Assembly: GCA_963170165.1 (NCBI GenBank)
Contig: CAUJGQ010000045.1
Location: forward strand, 1-33,266
Length of the DNA: 33,266 nucleotides
Source of the DNA: Chloroflexota bacterium
GTDB lineage: Bacteria; Chloroflexota; Dehalococcoidia; CAUJGQ01
Reading direction: 5' to 3'
The notes under the pieces: model-generated
The model's input: the letters and a program-made list of their open reading frames with translations, nothing else
Told to the model about the DNA's origin: nothing
Database searches by the model: none
Program-made: the position numbers and the translations under genes
Part shown: positions 31,107 through 33,266 of the stretch, one piece after another
How the letters are laid out: each line of letters begins with the position of its first letter
Numbering within the stretch: the stretch's first letter is position 1

Positions 31107-32531
31107 TCAGACCGCCAGCGTCACGAGCACGTGGTCATCGTAGACCGTCGCCCGTGCCAGCACCGATTCGAGCAGCTCACGCCGGGCGGCATGTGCCAGG
31201 TGCGCCCAGCCGTCGCCTAACGCCTGCACCGCCGCCTGCCGGGTCGCCGCACGAGCCCGGCTTGCCGCTTCGCGTTGGGAGTGTTCCTCGCGTTCCGCCA
31301 GTGCGCGCTGTATCTGGTCACGGGTTTGAACGGCGCTGAGGATGCGTGGATGCAGCCGCGACCGCTCAGGAGGGCGGGAGACGAGGCGCTGGATCAGCCG
31401 GTCTATCTCGCGGTCTGCTGCCAGTAGCCGCTGTCGCAGGACTTCGGCCGGCTCTCCAGCAGCCAGTGTTGCCAGTGTCTCACCGGCCGGCTCGGCCTCG
31501 AGCGCTACCTGCACCGCGGTCCGCACCGTTTCATCCAGGTCATCGGCGCGATGGGTGTGGTAGGCGCAGACGCTCTGATTTGTGCGTGAGCCACACTGGT
31601 AATAGCGGTACTCGGCCGTGCTGACGCCGCCGTCTGATCGTCGCGTCCAACGCTGGCGGCGGCTGACGCCAATCATATGACCTCCACAGGCGCCGCACAC
31701 CGCCAACCCAGACAGCAGGAACGGTGACACCGACCGCGGGCCGCCGGACGTGCGCCGGGTGGCCATCCGCTCCTGCGCTTTCCGGAACTCGTCGCCACTC
31801 ACCAGGGCAGCATGGCTGCCGGGCACCCGCACGCCGAAACGCGCATAAGTGCCGAGGTACACCCGGTTGCGGAGGATGTCACGAATGGTGACCATCGACC
31901 AGGCCCCACCGCGCCGCGTTCGATACCCGTCTTCGTTCAGGCGACGGGCGATCAGCCGGATGCCTAACCCTTCGTGCACATACCAGCGGAAGATGTGCTG
32001 CACTACCACGGCCTCGTCGGGCACGGGCTCCAGTCTATGGCGGGAACCGGCACGGTAGCCAAAGGGTGACCGCCCCAGCACCTCGCCCTTGACGGCCTTC
32101 CGCCGCATCGCCTCGCGCACACGGTCGCCCAGCAAGGGGGCCGGCTCGCCGGAGCGTTCGGTCGTGGCGAGCAGCCCGTCAAGCAGATCCTGTGGTGGAG
32201 CACCGCTTACCTCGACGGTCGCACCGGCGGCCAGCAGCTCGTACAGGCGACGGAGAGCGGTCTGCGGCGATGCGCCGAGCACCACCGGATGGGACAAGAT
32301 CACGCGCAGGCCCGGTGGATCACGTTGGACCAGATCCAGCAGTGCGGTGAACGCGGGTGGCTCGGCTTCGGTCTCGCGTCCTTCGACAAAGGTCGCGATG
32401 ACGTCGTAACCACCGCGGTGGCAGTGATCAACAAACTGCCGGTGCTGATCGGCAATCGAGGACAGCTCCGAGTGAGCGGAGAGTTCTACGGCCAATGCCT
32501 CGCGGAAGAACCCTGCTGCACGCTCGCCCAT
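31107..32531 (-). CDS. Large serine recombinase-like protein with degenerate catalytic domain
   Basis: The 474 residues show the layout of a large serine recombinase: N-terminal resolvase-like domain (about 11-110), recombinase domain (about 135-255, with KGEVLGRSPFGYR and RLIARRLNEDGYRTRRGGAW), zinc ribbon (C279, C282, C313, C322) and a C-terminal coiled coil. The catalytic domain is eroded: the YxRVS start reads VELSAHS (the arginine is E16, a serine remains at 18), the following RP reads PP, and the DRLSR block reads HPVVLG. The essential arginines are therefore absent. Base composition matches its neighbours. It lies three bases after the zinc-ribbon gene and 30 bp before the rnpB start. 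It is probably inactive as a recombinase and may be domesticated. Confidence 0.85.
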   Translation of the reverse strand: MGERAAGFFREALAVELSAHSELSSIADQHRQFVDHCHRGGYDVIATFVEGRETEAEPPAFTALLDLVQRDPPGLRVILSHPVVLGASPQTALRRLYELLAAGATVEVSGAPPQDLLDGLLATTERSGEPAPLLGDRVREAMRRKAVKGEVLGRSPFGYRAGSRHRLEPVPDEAVVVQHIFRWYVHEGLGIRLIARRLNEDGYRTRRGGAWSMVTIRDILRNRVYLGTYARFGVRVPGSHAALVSGDEFRKAQERMATRRTSGGPRSVSPFLLSGLAVCGACGGHMIGVSRRQRWTRRSDGGVSTAEYRYYQCGSRTNQSVCAYHTHRADDLDETVRTAVQVALEAEPAGETLATLAAGEPAEVLRQRLLAADREIDRLIQRLVSRPPERSRLHPRILSAVQTRDQIQRALAEREEHSQREAASRARAATRQAAVQALGDGWAHLAHAARRELLESVLARATVYDDHVLVTLAV

Positions 32532-32534
32532 CGG

Positions 32535-33236
32535 TCAACCCGCGAACAGGATGCGCTCGCAGGAGGTGCACTGCACGATCTGCATCGTGTTGCGCGCCCT
32601 CTGCTGCACACCGCTGGGCAGCATGACCCGGCATCCGCCGCAGGTACCGCGCTCGACCCGCACCACGGCCACGCCGCGCCGTGCCGCCCGCAGCCGCTCG
32701 TACTGCGCCAGCGGCTGCGAAGGTACGCGTCCCGCACGGGCCTGCCGCTGCGTGGCCAGCCGGCCTCGCTCAACGGTCAGCTGAACTTCGCGCTCGCGGA
32801 GGCCGGCCTGCCCGCTCTCCCATGCCTGCTCCAGCTCGCTGGCCTGCGTCCGCCGTGCGGCGAGCGCGGCGGCCAGCCGCTCGAGATCCTCCATTACGAC
32901 AAGCTCACGATCTTCTGCCTCACGCTGATGGCGTTTCAGCATGTCGAGGTCTTCCTGAAGCGCCTGAAGCTCTTTGGGATTCCGCAGCGAGCCGCCAAAC
33001 AGCCGCTGCTCAACTGGCGTCACTTTGGCACGAATGTCGACGATCTGGACTTCCAAGTCACGAGAACGGGCCTGGGCCGCCCGCAGTTCTGCCTCCAGGT
33101 CCACGATGCCGATCCGCAGCTCGGCAAGCTCCTCGCTCTCACCGAACTGCGCGCGCACTTGCTCAAGCGAGCGCTCACAGGCATCAACCGCATTATCGGT
33201 TTCTTGCAGGGCAAACAGGTCCCCGATGAGGGTCAT
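32535..33236 (-). CDS. Coiled-coil C4-type zinc-ribbon protein
   Basis: This 233-residue protein belongs to the zf-RING_7/C4-type zinc-ribbon family, related to chlamydial CdsZ/CT398. Residues 1-170 form a long coiled coil with heptad-like LEAELRAAQARSRDLEVQIV and KELQALQEDLDMLKRHQRE. The C-terminal domain carries two cysteine pairs, CGGC and CTSC (CGGCRVMLP and VQCTSCERILFAG). ATG 33236 has AGGA upstream. The molecular role is unclear, though it is often found near RNase H or Nif3-like genes and rnpB in Gram-positive lineages. Here it lies directly upstream of the recombinase-like gene and rnpB. Confidence 0.88.
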   Translation of the reverse strand: MTLIGDLFALQETDNAVDACERSLEQVRAQFGESEELAELRIGIVDLEAELRAAQARSRDLEVQIVDIRAKVTPVEQRLFGGSLRNPKELQALQEDLDMLKRHQREAEDRELVVMEDLERLAAALAARRTQASELEQAWESGQAGLREREVQLTVERGRLATQRQARAGRVPSQPLAQYERLRAARRGVAVVRVERGTCGGCRVMLPSGVQQRARNTMQIVQCTSCERILFAG

Positions 33237-33245
33237 AGGGATGTC

Positions 33246-33266
33246 CTAGCGGTACACGAGGGCCTG
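33246..33266 (-). CDS. Possible 3' end of an upstream gene
   Basis: On the minus strand the last bases read QALVYR followed by TAG at 33246, nine bases before the zinc-ribbon ATG. It could be the end of a gene that begins outside the window. Six codons are too few to identify it. Confidence 0.25.
   Translation of the reverse strand, partial: QALVYR

Noticed and set aside
30614-31339. Plus-strand frame across rnpB
   Set aside because: It is antisense to RNase P RNA with all conserved blocks and a perfect P1 helix, so the frame is accidental.
31107-32531. Integrated phage or mobile island around the recombinase
   Set aside because: No attachment-site repeats, phage genes or change in base composition; neighbours are housekeeping genes on the same strand.

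Overview
The window is a GC-rich (roughly 65%), densely packed chromosomal stretch with about 27 protein genes, one RNA gene (rnpB) and no plasmid, phage or CRISPR signature. The gene content fits a deep-branching, high-GC Gram-positive-like lineage, most plausibly a Chloroflexota bacterium near Thermomicrobia. The pointers are short-form HisG with HisZ, CdaA-YbbR, a GerW/YtfJ protein, an orphan SelA and a MurE with an unusual specificity motif. This placement is an inference from gene families; no rRNA is present to confirm it. Promoters that can be read have -35 boxes of TTGACC or TTGACG and -10 boxes such as TATGAT, TACAAT and TATTAT, with 17-18 bp spacing.

Layout. 1-2784 (minus): argF, cdaA and a truncated ybbR; the last two overlap by an ATGA. 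2785-2927: divergent promoter region with a perfect palindrome. 2928-6601 (plus): comEA, comEC (ATGA overlap) and rph, which probably starts at CTG. 6598-7251 (minus): a double-HIT protein. 7444-8754 (plus): a DUF1015 protein. 8765-11562 (minus): a class V aminotransferase and serA, a likely serine-biosynthesis pair. 11676-14688 (plus): selA, a 650-bp gene-free gap holding a 32-bp perfect inverted repeat, then two small winged-helix-like proteins. 14743-17623 (plus): mutS2 and a gerW-like gene. 17643-19210 (minus): a metallo-hydrolase and a crotonase. 19327-20004 (plus): a membrane protein with a degenerate J domain. 19994-26666 (minus): a histidine cluster, hisZ, a tandem-duplicated hisG, a zinc-dependent phospholipase C-like gene, hisD, hisC and hisB. 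26781-27692 (plus): a slipin. 27689-33236 (minus): a zinc-ribbon coiled-coil protein, a serine-recombinase-like protein, rnpB, a hypothetical protein, murE, a leader with a 20-codon ORF, and birA.

How the genes work together. CdaA makes c-di-AMP and YbbR is its usual regulator. ComEA and ComEC take up DNA. The aminotransferase and SerA probably supply serine. HisZ and HisG start histidine synthesis, and HisB, HisC and HisD perform later steps.

Items most worth a second look: (1) the birA leader, with its own promoter, a near-perfect anti-16S ribosome binding site, a 20-codon ORF and a terminator-like hairpin; (2) a 472-residue HisG made of two HisG copies, the first lacking the PRPP loop; (3) a large serine recombinase that has lost its catalytic arginines and sits against the rnpB promoter; (4) the 32-bp inverted repeat and palindrome-rich region between selA and the winged-helix pair; (5) ComEC and J-domain proteins that have lost their hallmark residues.
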